Source of the DNA: Hydractinia symbiolongicarpus
Lineage: Eukaryota; Cnidaria; Hydrozoa; Anthoathecata; Hydractiniidae
Assembly: GCF_029227915.1 (NCBI RefSeq)
Contig: NC_079877.1
Location: 13,765,351-13,829,350 of the forward strand
Direction of reading: 5' to 3'
DNA length: 64,000 nucleotides
The notes beneath the pieces are model-generated. The model made no database searches, was not told the DNA's origin, and was given only the letters and a program-made list of their open reading frames with translations. Every line of letters begins with the position of its first letter. Within the stretch, counting starts at the first letter, position 1. The translations under genes were made by a program, and so were the position numbers. Shown in pieces: positions 1-15,100 of the stretch.

Positions 1-116
1 CACTCAACCAATTGACTTCATAAAATGGGAAAGACATGCGGATGCAAATTTTTCTGTTGTGCAAACAATCGGAAGACTCAGCAATGTAAATGGTGGATAT
101 GATAATGTTATGGAAG
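1..116 (+). CDS. Ig domain 1, first half (partial exon)
   Basis: Open in frame 2 from the window edge. It contains an IKWER stretch resembling an Ig C strand with the core Trp, and ends in phase 1 at a GTTAAC donor. The upstream part of the domain is outside the window. Confidence 0.6.
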
Positions 117-3100
117 GTTAACGTTTTTCTTATATAAATAAGTAACATTTCGTAAATGTTGCTGTAAAATAACAAAAACTTTTTGCCACTCCAACGTTTA
201 GTTTTATTTTAGAATAGAAACTATATCGAGTGTATTTAAGTTTGTTAAAATTTATTAAATATTTTTATTTCTAGACCCTCGTTATGTTTACAATGCCAGT
301 ACTTTGTCTGGTTTAACAATTAAAGCTGTGTCAGTTGCAGATGAAGGCTGGTACGGGATAAAAATTAATTTCCAGGACAGTCCAGATGTGTTCTCAAGAT
401 CTGTTTATCTACTAGTTATTAGTAAGTCTACATACAACCTCCTTTTTATATGCTCAAATACATTTAGTCTGTCTTTTTCTTAGAAGCTGTTTAATTATTA
501 CGTGACGTTTAATTTACCTTCTTATCATACTCTATCATGTTTTTAGTTAAAACCTCCTAATAATTACGTCACACTGGAAGATAACAAATAACAACTATCC
601 CCACCCTCTTCCCCATAATAACAAACTTGTAATATGGTTACTTAATCGAATGGTAACATATTTCAAAATTTTGAAATCTTTTGAAAACAAATTTTAAATG
701 TTTGTAGTAATGTTTGAATCTTTTAATCCAATTTAATGTTGTGCTATTTAAAAAAATTTGGTCCCTCTTCTTTTTCTTCATTCTCCAATCGTTTGTGTAC
801 ACAAATGTTACAAAATTACTTAAATATTATAATATTTTTATTAACAGTAAATCCCCACGATACAAAAATCATACCAGTTGAAGCGGCTGTTTCTGAAAAC
901 AACAATGTGTCACTTACCTGTACTACAACAAGTAAACCTGCAGCATCTGTTGAATGGTACCGCGACCATAACTATCTTTCTCGGTTAAACAATAGTTCAA
1001 ACTATGCTATCACTCAGCGTGTTGTTGAAATTGTTGCAAATGAGACAGTTGTCGAAAGTACCCTGGTTATCATTAATTCACAGCTTAAAGATATTGGTAA
1101 TTACTCATGCAAAGCTGTCGGGAAAATTGGATTTCAGTATGCTCATAGCGAACTCACAGTTCACTGTAAGCAATGATTTGTATGAGATTTTTTTGTTTTG
1201 TATACAGCATTTAGTTCTAAATTCAATGTTCTTATAAAGATTTGTTTAGTAGGCTTGCAAAGTATAAGATAAAAAAATAGTTTACTAACCCTGTAGACAG
1301 TTAAATGTTAAATGAAACAGTATTCAGGGAGTAAACTGTTTTCCCGAACGATTTAGAAATTGTTCCTGCACTATTGAAACAAATGAGACTTGTAGTTCTC
1401 AAAAATATTTTCATTTTTGATGAGACGCTGAATGAACATGTGCAGAACATTTCTTTTCTTCACTCCTGTATCTTCACCTCTTTTAATTTTGTGAAGCCAC
1501 GTCTTTCATTACTACTTTAACAATTTATCCTAAAGTTAGGAATAGTTATAAACTCACCCATACATTCACTGTTCATAAGAATGATTTACTTTTAGATGCT
1601 CCCAAAAATACTACACTAGTTGCATCAAGCAATCCTGTCATAGAGGGTCAGTCAGTGTATCTCACTTGTACAGCTGTGGCAAAGCCAACAATGATAAATT
1701 ATCAGATATATTTAAATGGTGCTGTTGTTCATAATAGTACTAATGGAACTATGGTAATTAATCCTGTGATGAATTACCATGAAGGGAATTATACCTGTGT
1801 TCCTATTAACACTGTTGGAGCTGATGTTAATGCCAGTCTTTTGCTTGATGTCCTAGGTATGAAATGGCTTCTTACACTTTATTTAAAGTATTTAAAGTGT
1901 ATAATTTATTTATTTATTTATTTTATGGAATCATTTGGTCGTTTCAAATTAAGTATTTTATGTAAAAAGTTGAAAATGGAAATTTTTCTTTAGTTCCACC
2001 TGTTTTGATGGAACATAATGATCCTGTAACAGTCACTGAATCTTCAAATGCCGACATGCTTTGTAAAGTATATGGTGATCCACAACCAACCATGTACTGG
2101 TCAAAAATTAGTGGTGGAAGTGAAAATGACATTGTCATTGGGAATTATCCTACAACGAATTCAACATTATTTATTGTCAACAGTACTGCAACATCACTTT
2201 CTGTATCAAGAGAAGATGCTGGAGTGTATAACTGTTATGCAAATAATAGTTGGGGAGCTGTTTCTCAAAACATAACTTTAGTTGTTCACTGTAAGTTTGA
2301 CTGTTTGTTGTTGGTTTTTTTATTTAGTTTATTTAGTTTAGCAATTTGTCAAACATTGTGTGATTTTAGTGGGGTTATAGAAATTTCGACTGCTCACAAA
2401 TTTTTCAGTCTTAGTAAGAGAAATGGTGCTATGCTTTTCCCTTTTTAGATGCTGTCAACATAACCAGTCATAATCTTGTACAGCCATCTGAAAATCTAAC
2501 AGAAGGGGTTTCTTTTGCACGTGAATGTACTGCAACAGGCTTTCCTAAACCTATAGAAATTGTTTGGAAGTTGAATTCAGCACCTATCACGAGACATTCT
2601 GTTTCTACAATGCTTCTTCATGAAGGTGTAGATTTTGCTACCTATAAAAGTACTATTACGATTACAATGGTTGACAAGGATGACGCCGGCGTGTTGGAAT
2701 GTTTCGCAAAAAATGTGGTAGGAAATGATAGTGAGACTACAAATGTTTATGTGAAATGTAAGTCAAAGTTTTGCTGCTTGGCATTTTTTTTAATTATTTG
2801 TTGGTATTCAGTGCAGGGGAAAAATTTATGTTTCAAGTTTTAAACAGGTTAGACATACCTAAAATCACCTAAATAACCTCAATTTTGAACTTAAAATATT
2901 ATAAATTCAGTATATGTTTATCTTGCAACTGGTCTGATAAATTATATTTATATAATTACTGCAATTAGAAATAAACAGCTTCTCTGACATAAAAAACAAA
3001 GAAAGCTTTGATTAATAATAACTTCATTTGTTTCTGAAATATTAGCAAAACCTCTCAAACTATGGAATAGTTTTTTATGCTTTTTAGTATTTCTCCTAAA

Positions 3101-6100
3101 ATTTGACCCAAAAAACCATAACTTCTTCAATTGTTTCTTATGTTTATTTACCTTAAAAAGTTTTCATATGTGATATAATGCTGAAAATTTAAAAAACTAC
3201 AGTATTTTTGTCCCAAATTGTTTTAAAGCTTAGAAGAATATGAGATATACACTGCTTAACTTCAAATCATAATTTATATTCGTACAAAAATAAAGAAGAG
3301 TATGAAAATAAATTCTGTAATTCATTTTCATAAGGTTTATCTTTTATTACAATAGTATTAATCTTCAATGTAATGACATAGGTTGAAAAAAGTTGTAAAA
3401 GATTTCCTTATCCTGGTTGTAAGAGATATTAATTGCTTTCCCAGCTAAGCTACACAATTTCTTCTTGAAACATATAGAAGGACTTGAATTTTTTGAGAAC
3501 ACTAGGGTTTATTGATAAGTGCCCATTTCTAATGTAGTTGGAAGGCCTTTAGAAAATCTATTTGTTAGTGGAGTTAAGCCAATTATGTTTTATTGACACC
3601 ATCAACGATTCCCTGTATACAAAAAAACATTTTTTGCAATGTTGTTCTACCATTGCTGCTATTGTCAAGCAGATCAAACTGTTTTTGGATGTAAAAGTTA
3701 TACAATAGTATTTTTTGTTGTTGACTTCATTTTGCAGACCCACCAACGTTAACTGGGAAACCTGATCCTACTGAATACGTCAACTTGGGAGCCAGCTTAA
3801 CTCTCTCATGTGTAGCAACCAGTAACGAGCTTGCTACTATTCAGTGGTACAAAGATAACGTTGAAGTATTTCATGGTGATGGTATTCACGAAATTATTGT
3901 CTCATCTAACAGTCCTATCGACCAAGTAACTAGTACAATAAAAGTCAATCCAGTGATTTTGGATACCCTTGGTGCATATACGTGCAATGCAACAAATAGT
4001 TTGGGTTTTGAGAAGTTTACAACCAACGTCGTAGTTTATTGTAAGATGCCTTGTACACATGTAACATTTTTTTGATTCATTCATTTCATAATTTCAAGAA
4101 AAAAAAGGAATTTTAAATAATAAAACTTTAATAATCAATATGTAAATTGCATTGCATAATGTATTAAATTTGTTGTTGTCAAATTAAATAAAAGGAAATT
4201 GTTTATGGTGTCCTGTGCTTGGTAAAAGTGATACTAATATCAATACGCACATAAAGTATCAATGTTTTTTTAATAAAAATGCAGCCAGGTTTTGATATTA
4301 ATATTTCTTTTTATACTTAGATCCTGCAACAATAAAGAGTTATCCACCTGCAACAATAAGTGCTAGTGAATTTCAGAAAAACTACACTATTCAGTGCATT
4401 GCTATAGGAAACCCTCAACCAGTTGTCACATGGTGCAAAAATGACATCGAAATGACATTTCCACAATTGGGTTATACACTCACAGATACATATCATAACG
4501 CTACAACAGTTAGTAAAACTTTAACAATAAATATGGTTGGTTTGGCTGATTATGGGAACTGGACATGCAAAGCAAAAAACACTATTGCAGGAAACTTGAT
4601 AGCATCTGATGATGCTACTACTTTGTTGACAATCTCATGTAAGAAAGTAATGTTTCAATTAATCAAGTATTTCTAAATATATTTATATGTGTTGTTTTTT
4701 CATTTTACGCTTTATTACTATTACTATCATTATAGTCAATTATTAACCCTTTCGTTGTTTTTGATATTGTTTTTATATTGTGATGCTCATTTCTGAAGAA
4801 GTATTGAAAATTATTTCGAGGAGTAAGAACTTTGTGTTTTTTTAGATGACCCTACTTTTGTGCCAACATTCCCAGTAATGCAATATCGAGTCAATGAAAC
4901 AGATACTGTTACGCTTTCCTGTCGTGTAAAATCATACCCTAAGCCTTTTGTATGGTGGGATGTACCTACTGGAATTACTGTTGATGGAAGATTTACAACA
5001 ACAGTATTTCAGAGCACTGAATACAGTATTGTGGAATCAAATTTAACAATAACCAATGCAGCAAAATCAGATTATGGAAATTTTGTATGTTATGGAAACA
5101 ACACATTTACAAGTATCAACAAAAGTTCAGAACTCATTGTTCAATGTAGGTTTTCCTCTTTTGATTATTTTATATGTCATGTGTAACCACGCACAATTTT
5201 GGCAATACTGTTTATTTAATTTCGGTTTAATTATCGTAATTATTTATTCTCCTTGTAGACTGAGCTGATATAAAAAGTTTGTTTATATAATTCCTTTTTA
5301 CATTGGCAATATTTTATGCATTTTTGTTGTCAATGATGCCTTTATCTTCATCTACATCTTTATTTGCAATTTTTTTTGGATTAGGACTGCTTTCCTTATT
5401 TCTGCTTTTTTCAAAAAAAGATTGTTTTACAATAGATCAAGCGACACCCAACACAACACAAACAATAACACTTACGGAAGGCGTTGATTCATTGTTTCTA
5501 CAAACCATAGCTACCTCAAATCCAGCATCTAATTTTACCTACCATTTCAATAATTCTGTAATCACGTCTGGTCATGTGTTGGCAGATTTTGTAAACAGCT
5601 CATCAAATTCAGCGACAGTGCAGACAAGTATACTGTCATCAGCCACGGTTGATAGCACAAATGGTGGTTTTTATCACATCTATACATGTAATTTTGTTGG
5701 ATGTAAAGCAGATGAATGGAAGGTCATTGTAAAGTGTAAGATTATGTTATTTTTATAGAAGTTTTATGCACCAATATTACAAAAGTGTATTGCAGAGGTG
5801 TATTGCAGAGGTGTATTGCAGAGGTGTATTGCAGAGGTGTATTGCAGAGGTGTATTGCAGAGGTGTATTGCAGAGGTGTATTGCAGTCATTAAAATTTTT
5901 TCTTGTCAATTCTAGACAAACCGGTGCTACTAAATCCTGTGCCATCTACTGAGCATGTTAATGCCACAAACACACATGCATTGACATGCAGATTCAAAGG
6001 GAATCCCCTTCCAGTTATAACATGGAAACGTGGGGGCATCAGTTTAAGTGGTGGTGGTAACATCGCAATTTCCTCCAATAATTTACAGACGGGCGAGTTT

Positions 6101-9100
6101 GATAGCGAAGTTGTATCAACGATAACTATCACGAATATCCTTTCCAATCAAGGTGGAATATATACATGCTCAGCTACAAATGACGTTGGAGCATCTCAAG
6201 CATCTACGAATCTCACAGTTTGTCGTATGTATCTCTATATATTTAAAAGTACCAAGAAGCTACAATTTAAAAATTTCCAGCATACAAAATATTTTTGCCT
6301 TGAAAAAAGAAACCTAGAAAACTCCTGTTTCAGAAACTTTGTATATTCATTGCATTAAATCTTAGGTAATTATAACTATTGATAAATTTGGATTATTTTT
6401 TTTAACATCAATAAGAGCTATTTTGTTGATTTTTATAAGGAAAGTAAACAAACACAGGCAATTTTATGCGTATCAATTGCCGGCACGTCTTTAAAACAAT
6501 ATTAATTTTTAACTTAGATGCCCCTGTTATTGAGAAAGATCTTGTGAATGAAATAATTAGAATAACCGAGGGAACATTATTGACATTAGACTTTCAAGTT
6601 TATTCATATCCTGGTGCAAATTTTACCTGGCGTAAGGATAATTTAAGCCCATTGAATGACCCACCGCAAACAACTATCCAAAATACACCAAATGTAGATT
6701 TCTTTACCGTTAATCAATCAAGTGTGATCAGCACGTCAGCATTGACACATATGTCTGGTCAATACAATGTGACAGCTTGTAATTTTCTTGGATGTGTTAA
6801 CAGTCAAACAAAAACAGTTATCGTGGAATGTAAGTATAAATTAATTTTACAGGAGAACAGGAACGAAGGTATGCAGGACTAGACAAAGTCGACAACTACA
6901 TTCAAGAAATGAAACTGAATCGACTTGTTTTAAATTTTCGGAGTTTTTGACAAGTCAATTAATAATTTTTGTTAATAAAAAGTGTGATGGGCTCCCTTTG
7001 TTCTGCAAAATTTATACAACAGTGTCGTGTAAGCTTATAAATAGACACTCAAGCTGGTAAAGTAGCGTACTCTCTAATTTTACATTCAAAACATTATTGT
7101 AACTTTTATCACAAAAAATTTACTGGTGTGTTGTGATTTTTTCTGGCAAACTTTACCTTTGTGATATATTGTAAACTTTTTTAAAATAATTCCACAGATC
7201 CACCTGTGCATGAGCCAATCAATGATGTTGTTGTTGTTCAAAACCAATCAGCTACATTTACCTGTTCTGTAAGTAGCGAGCCTGTTTCAACAATAACGTG
7301 GTTTTTAAATGGAACAACGCCAGTTACAGATGGTGGAGACCACAGCATAACTGAAACCGTTACCACCAACACATGGAACAGTACAGTGTCATCTGTTTTA
7401 ACCATAAGTAACGTACAACGTGCTGAAGACGCAGGTGTTTACACATGCAGAGCGATGAATTCTGTTGGTACAAAAGATGAAAGCGCAAATTTGACCGTAA
7501 AATGTATGCATTTATTTTTATCTCTTTTCCCTACTATACTTCCTATTAAAAAAATATTGGTTTCTATTTTAAGTATAATTTTACTTGCAATATAATAATA
7601 TCTACGTACTAGCCAAAAAAGACATCAGGATTCCTTAATTGCTGTATATCATCCCTCGAAGTCTTGTAATTCAAAAACTGATCTCAATACACGTTTCCCG
7701 AATTACATGTTTTTTAAAATTTTGGAATTTTGATGTTTTGACCTTAACATCATTTTCAGCATCAGTAAATTGTTTAATGTATAAATTTTGAACTTAATCC
7801 GCCATTGGAAAGTGCTGTTTTGATGGCATCATTGTTACGGTCAAAGCCTTCTTAATTTTCGACTTGTACTAATAAGCCTCATATTCGAGCAAAGTTTAAT
7901 TAGTACAAAATTAAAAAAACTTGTAGCAGGTTGTTTGTTTGATGTATGAATATGGAAATTTCACGATTTATCATTTTTTATGTGAGGATTTCGAAAATTA
8001 CATTCATTTTCTTTAAAAAAGTTGAGAAAGAGCTGCGGTACATCAAAGAAGGTAAATTCGAGAAAGGTGTATTGAAAAATTTCTTGAAAAAAAGATTTGG
8101 CACTTTAGTTTATTTATCTTTGTTTATTGCAAGCATGTGTTGCATTTATATTTGGATAAAGCTAGTTGTGCCATTGACAGAAAATAAACTTCAAATTGTA
8201 AATAAAACGTGACTTTAGACCCACCTATCGAAGTAACAGGCCTAATAAACATCACCATAAACGAAGGACAGCCGTTAAACTTGGTATATGATGTCCGCTC
8301 TTTGTCAGAATCCACGTTCACATGGCAGCATAACTCTACAACTGTAGATAGCATGTACATCAAATCATCAAACGACATCTATCGTGGTGTGTTTGATGTG
8401 TACAAACGAGCAATGCTCCATTTGGAAGGAAGTAAAGTGACGAAAGACCAAGCTGGGTTTTATACTGTTACAGCTACCAACTCTTTTGGTGAAGACATCA
8501 ACAGCACAGCTTGCGTTGTTGTCAATTGTGAGTCCAAAAAATGTTTTCACCACTGATTGTAATGTCTGCTTATTTACTTGTTAAACACTCCGTTTAATGC
8601 ATATGCTCCTCTTGAAAATTTTTCTTTTATTTGATGTCAGGCTTACTTACTTAGCATAGCTTTTCTCCGTGTAACATGGCAGTTGTGAATCTGTATATTT
8701 ATATAAGGAAATAAATGCAAATATGAAAGTATTCATCCATTTTTCTTTTTCTTAGATGCACCAATCGTCACATCTAAATTTCATAGCCGAACAAATGTTA
8801 CGAAGGGAACGTCGCCCTCTCTTACGTGTAATATAGACAGCTTTCCAGTCTCTACCGTTCAATGGTATAAAAACGGTGTTCTGATGCCGACAACCTCTTC
8901 TGACTATGCTATCAATACAGGAACGCTAGAGGCTTCTAAATTTGGAGCACACATTCAATCTAATTTAACTTTCACATCCGTGGATAAAACAGATTCTAGT
9001 AATTATACTTGCAAAGCAACAAATACATTGGGGACTGCTGAAGATAAAACGTATATGATTGTACTATGTAAGTGTCAAATAATGACCCTAACAGTTTAGT

Positions 9101-12100
9101 CAGATTTGTCACTAAATTGAAATTTTATGAATATTTTTTAGTGGTTAGTACACGACTATGTTTCTTGCAGGTTCACATTATAATTTTACTAAAATCGCTA
9201 GTTGTGGAAAAAATCCATTTGTACAACATGTTTAAAAAGTTTGCTGTGAATTTCAGTTAAGAGCAGGATTTAAAACTAGTTAATAAGTCATTTTCCACAA
9301 ATAAATAAGGTACACCAAAGAAAACAAAAACTGAAAATTAATTCATCGTGATTTTTGCATGATAGGTTAAGTTTGTGTCCATTGTTTTTTTTGAAAATTA
9401 GGTTTTTTAAAAAACCTTTATTAAGTATAGATGGTGTAGAGTCAGCATAATCAAACAGTTAGCGTATTTATGTAACATTAGTTGCATGCCTGTGGAAAAA
9501 ACGCAATTAATTGTAGAAAAATAATAACTGACAAAGCATTCTTAAAAATAGCTCAAAATTGTATAAAAAAATCGAAACGTTTTTTTTTAAAATGATTTTT
9601 TAATTGAAAAAAAAGTTGGAAAGTGAAATAAGTAATGGTCTCTTATCTGCTTCAAGTGAATTACTCGTAAGTTGTAAATTCAAGTTTTTTCGTTAAAAAA
9701 AGTTTTTAATGGAAGAATAGGTTAATTAACTTTTTTCTATAATAGCACTTAAAAGACATGATGAAAAAATGATGATTTGTTAAATTTGACGTTTCATTGA
9801 GGTTATCTATATAATAATACGCCAGTTCCGTTATTAAAAAATACATATTAAAAAATAAAAAAACAACAACAACACATCCCCTATGCTTATGACAGACACG
9901 CACAATGTATTTTAATGTATAAGATTAGCTGGACGGCCCGTAAAAAAATCTACTTATTGGCAGTCACAAAATACGGTGAAATAAATATACAAAAAAAAAT
10001 TAATGAAATGAGCTTTAAATTTTGTAAATATATTAAAAAAAAACCGATTTGTTAATTTCAATCTAGGGGCGGAAATGAAAAAGACAACCAACGACAATAA
10101 AAGTGACTGTCACTTGTGTAATCATTTTATTTTAATTAAAGACATTTTTTCTAAAGCACACAAATGGCGAGTCAGTAGATATCTATCGATATATGAGAAA
10201 TAAAGTTGTTAATGTTGATTATAAATGTCAAAACTGTTTGACCGAAAGGTAGAATAAAAAGTGAGATCTACTTTGCGTCTTATGATAGATGTATTTATAT
10301 TTGTGTTCTAGGTGGTTTTAAAAGATATGCTGAGGTATAGGTTCAATGCAGTTTACAACTTCTAGAAATTATATGATATCTTCTTTTAGATCCACCAGTG
10401 GTTGTACCAGACTTCGACCCAAAATTATTCAATGCGACTGAACATACCTTCAGCTCTTTAGTTTGTAATGTTGACTCGAACCCAGTTTCTACGATATTGT
10501 GGTTATACTCCGAAGATGGTACAACATACAATCCAATAACAGGCGATATAACGATTAAGTATTTACCCGCGCAGTATAGAGAGCACGAAGTACGTTTTGA
10601 CAGTACGCTGCAATTTTTACCAAGCAGGATTGAAGTATCTGATGCAGGCTACTATCGTTGTAAAGCCACCAACCAGCTCGGCAGCACACAAAGAGATACG
10701 CAAATTAATGTTCAATGTAAGTCATGAAAAAATAGTAAAGCGTTTTCAGTTCAAACATTAAGGTTATTATTGCTTTTCTTTTTTTAAAAAAAACTGTGTT
10801 TTGAAATTTTTAAATTCTACCTTGATGCGATGTAATGATAAATCTCTCAAACAATCCACCACTTATCGAATTGTTGTCATTCACAACAATGGTTTTGTAA
10901 TGTACTTTAGAATTTTACGCAGGAAAGGCCAGGAACTTTTTAATCACCTGTTTTATTTTAAAAGCAGTGGTTCCACACCTAAAATCTTCTAAATAACCTG
11001 AAATTTGGGCCGAAAATATTGAGTCCTCCTAAAATCACCAAAATTGTTTATTGCGACATTTTAATTTTACGTTTTACGTGAAATTGAACATTACGTTTAT
11101 ATTGCAACATGCCTGATAAGTTATGTTCATAGATTTTTGCAATTTGAAATGAACAACCTCCCTGATAGTAAAGAAAAGAAAATGCTTGATTATTAGTAAC
11201 TTTTTATGTCATCTTAAAATTTTGGAAAAATCTAAATACAGAATAGTTTTTATACGTTTTTTGCTTTCTCCTAAAATTTGAACCCGAAACATCCTAAAAT
11301 TATGTAGTTCTGAATCTGCGGACACCCAGAAAGGAGCAGTTCCCGAGTTTTATCATGGTAATTTGAGTGTAAAAAAAATTTTATGGTGGCAAAAATATCA
11401 ACCTTCAAAGTAGTTATGTCAAAAAAAGTAAAACTAATTGTCTTTACTTTCGCCCAGGCTCGCTTAGACTGGGATATTTTTGCAACATTATTGAAAAACG
11501 TCTTGTGTCTGTGTTAACTTGTGTCTCTGTTAACTTGTGTCTCTGTTAACTTGTGTCTCTGTTAACTTGTGTCTCTGTTAACTTGTGTGTCTGTTAACTT
11601 GTGTCTCTGCTAACTTGTGTCTCTGTTAACTTGTGTCTCTGTTAACTTGTGTCTCTGTTAACTTGTGTCTCTGTTAACTTGTGTCTCTGTTAACTTGTGT
11701 CTCTGTTAACTTGTGTCTCTGTTAACTTGTGTCTCTGTTAACTTGTGTCTCTGTTAACTGGTGTCTCTGTTAACTTGTGTCTCTGTTAACTTGTGTCTCT
11801 GTTAACTTGTGTCTCTGTTAACTTGTGTCTCTGCTAACTTGTGTCTCTGTTAACTTGTGTCTCTGTTAACTTGTGTCTCTGTTAACTTGTGTCTCTGTTA
11901 ACTACCATTAAAACAAAGCAGGGTAAGTGTGTTTTTGTTGAAATAGCAAGTATGTGTTTCTGGATAGATTACTCGTCTGTTAGCTTTTCCTTATTGTTTT
12001 AGACGCTCCCAAATTTATCGCACCTGGTTTGATGAGTGGGCATGAGAATATAACAGTTGGTTCTACAAAATCGTTCACATGTCATTTTAAAAGCAATCCA

Positions 12101-15100
12101 GGCGCTACAGTGCAGTGGTTGAAGGATGGTGTTGTGATACCGTCTGGATATACCACTAATGTGTTATCTACAGTTGATCAGACAGTAACTGTTGAAAGTG
12201 TTCTCACATTAACTAACATTGCAAAAAGTGACCTAGCGAACTATACATGCCAGGCTAGTAATGGTATTGGGACTAGTCATCAATCAAAAGTTCTGAACGT
12301 ACTTTGTAAGTGACCATTTTCATTAGAACGTCAAACGTTAACAAGAAAACTTAACAGTTTTACAGTCACACAGTGTCTAAAATTCACCCAACACTATTAC
12401 CGCCAAATACTCCAAACTAATTACAAGCATAACCTTTTGAAATACTTTCTGCATATTCATAACATAAACAACTTATCTTAGAATCTTTGTTTTATGTTAC
12501 CAAGGCTAAATAACATTACAAGTGTCTTATATTTTCGTTTTTTGCATAGCTAACCACAAAATGTCATTTTACGTTTTTATTTAATAAATTTATTTTGTTT
12601 GCAAATCACGTTTGATCTATCGTTAGCGCGCCCCCATTTTTTTAATATTTGAGCTTTGATTAACTGCCTCTTTGTGGTCACATTCGCTTAAATTAAAAAG
12701 CTACCTACATTTATCGTTCGTGAGGCCAGTCATTATGAGTAAGATATGGTAAGCGAAATTTTCATGCCTAAACTAAACACTCATAATTAGCAGTATGACT
12801 GAACACTGACGAAAAAATCAACAGCAGGGACGACAACAACGTCAACGACAAACAATTCCTATAACAGCTACAACGCAGCAGCAACAACATCCATTCGACA
12901 TCCACACGACATCCACACAACAACAACGACAACAAAAACACCGACAAAGACGACAACGATAGCAGCGAAAACAACAATGTCATCAATCACGGTAACAGCT
13001 ACAACGCAAAAACAACCGACATCCATTCGACATTTACACGACAACAACAATAACAAAAACATCGACAAAGACGACAAAGATAGTAACGAAAACAACAACG
13101 ACCATGGAAACAACATAACGGCAAGCTTTTCGTTCTGGTATGTTATACTATACCTGTTATATTTCAAATATTTATATTACTTCATATTAGATCCTCCGAC
13201 GACGACTGCAGTCAGCAGAAATTTCACTCTTAGTCAAGGAGAAACATTGACACTGGACTGTTCAAACGAAGCTAATCCACCGTCTATGCATGCTTGGACG
13301 AAAAATGACACTTCAATGAATTACAATGGTGTGACCTACGTTACGTCCACAGTGGTAAGTTATCCCTCACACTCTACGCAGCATATACTATCCCTAACAG
13401 CATGTGTTATAACTACTACTTAAAATAACTTGGATTGCCAGTATCTTTTACCGTATTTGCATTCTTCGTAGGTTGCAACCGAAGGAAAGTATGTATGTAC
13501 ACCAAGTAACGGACTTGGCAGTGGAAATCCAGTCACCTACTTTGTGAAGATAAAAAGTAGGATTTTTTTTGTTGTCTTCTAGCTAGCTCGATTTTACTTT
13601 GAAAGAAAATTTAATGTTTGCTTGTTTTGTTTTTGTGATCCGTAACTGGTTATATAAATCTGTTTTATGAATTTTGATTGTTAACGAACAATGAACTACG
13701 TCTTTTGGTTTCTTCGTATCATTCTACATCCCCGATTCTTTTTGTAGTTCCACCCTCCATCACTGCGGATGCTGTATGTTCGAAGGTTCCTCAACCAACG
13801 GGCGACCCCATATCAATGTGCACATGTCTAGGTACAGGCTACCCTCCACCTGATATATTTTGGACTAAATACCCAAGCAATGTGGTACTGTCCAACACCA
13901 GCGTGCTACAACTGCCAGTCACTATCGCTGATGACGGTTCTTATGTTTGCCACGTGAGGAATGATGTTGGCGAAGTAACAAGCACTGGGATGTTAGATAT
14001 CTTTGGTATGCTAAATTATTTTTATTTACAATCTCGTATTTCATAGACACGCTTTTATTTTGTAAGAATAACGTTCAACGTTGATTTTCATATAAATTTC
14101 TAAGCATGAGACTGAATACTCTTAAATTATACGTCTTCGAGGAGATCGTGTTAACCATGTTAGCAATTACTCACCATGTTAGCATTTACTCACCATGTTA
14201 GCAATTACACAGGACAGTCACACATGCTTCAAATCAGTAACGAATTTGGAGACGATTTTTGTGCCTGGTCGGCTGCATAAAAATTTACGACTGTACACTT
14301 TAAGTCTCGCTAAACCTTACCCCCTTTAATGTCATAAGTTTAGCTTGCCAACTACATAATACAATTAAATATAAATTCACTCAAAACCAGTGTATGGACA
14401 ACTTTTTAATTACTTGTCATTTTAGGTCCTTTAACCGGAACATGGACTGTATGGAGTGGTTGTAACAACAGTTGTGGGGCCGGAAGTCACTTCAGAACAC
14501 GACAGTGCTCTGTAAATTTTTGCACTGATAGTTTGATTGAATGGGATACTTGTGTTGGTTCATGTCAATGTAAGTAATATAATAACAACAGTGCAATCTC
14601 TAACAGCGGATATAACTTGGAACAAACATTGTAATAACTGTAAATCAGAGATGAAAGTTGTGTTTCTATTAATATATTATGAAATTTGTTATGCAATTTT
14701 ACAACTACATTCTTTCATAAGGAGCCGTCACTGGATTAGTTTAATTCATACTCTATGTTTAATTTCATCGTTTTCAACAAATGAAATGTCCAGGAAGTAA
14801 ACCTTTTATTCCGTAGTATGAGAAATTGGGGAAAAGGTGGTCGTTGCTCTCAAAAATGCCCGTTGTATTAAAAAATTCTTCCTTGTGTTAAAAGGTGGTC
14901 GTTGTAACACAAAAGTTGTTCGTTGTAATAAAAGTTTTCTATTGTAAGAAATGTTTTTATATTGATTGGCACAAGACACAAGACTAAGCGTATTTAATAG
15001 ACTGCTCGGTGGTTGACCTGCAATAAAGTTTCAACTGTATGTTTTGAAATCAATACTACCTTGTCTCTGGTACTTCGCAGTTCGAAATAAAATGTTCGCT

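Noticed and set aside
7946-8212. 88-codon frame with a hydrophobic stretch
   Set aside because: Lies within an intron of the Ig gene, ends just before the Ig13 acceptor and has no domain or splice support.
12768-13167. Leu/Val/Ser-rich frames on the - strand and a Thr/Asn-rich frame on the + strand
   Set aside because: Products of a low-complexity CAA/ACG stretch in an intron.
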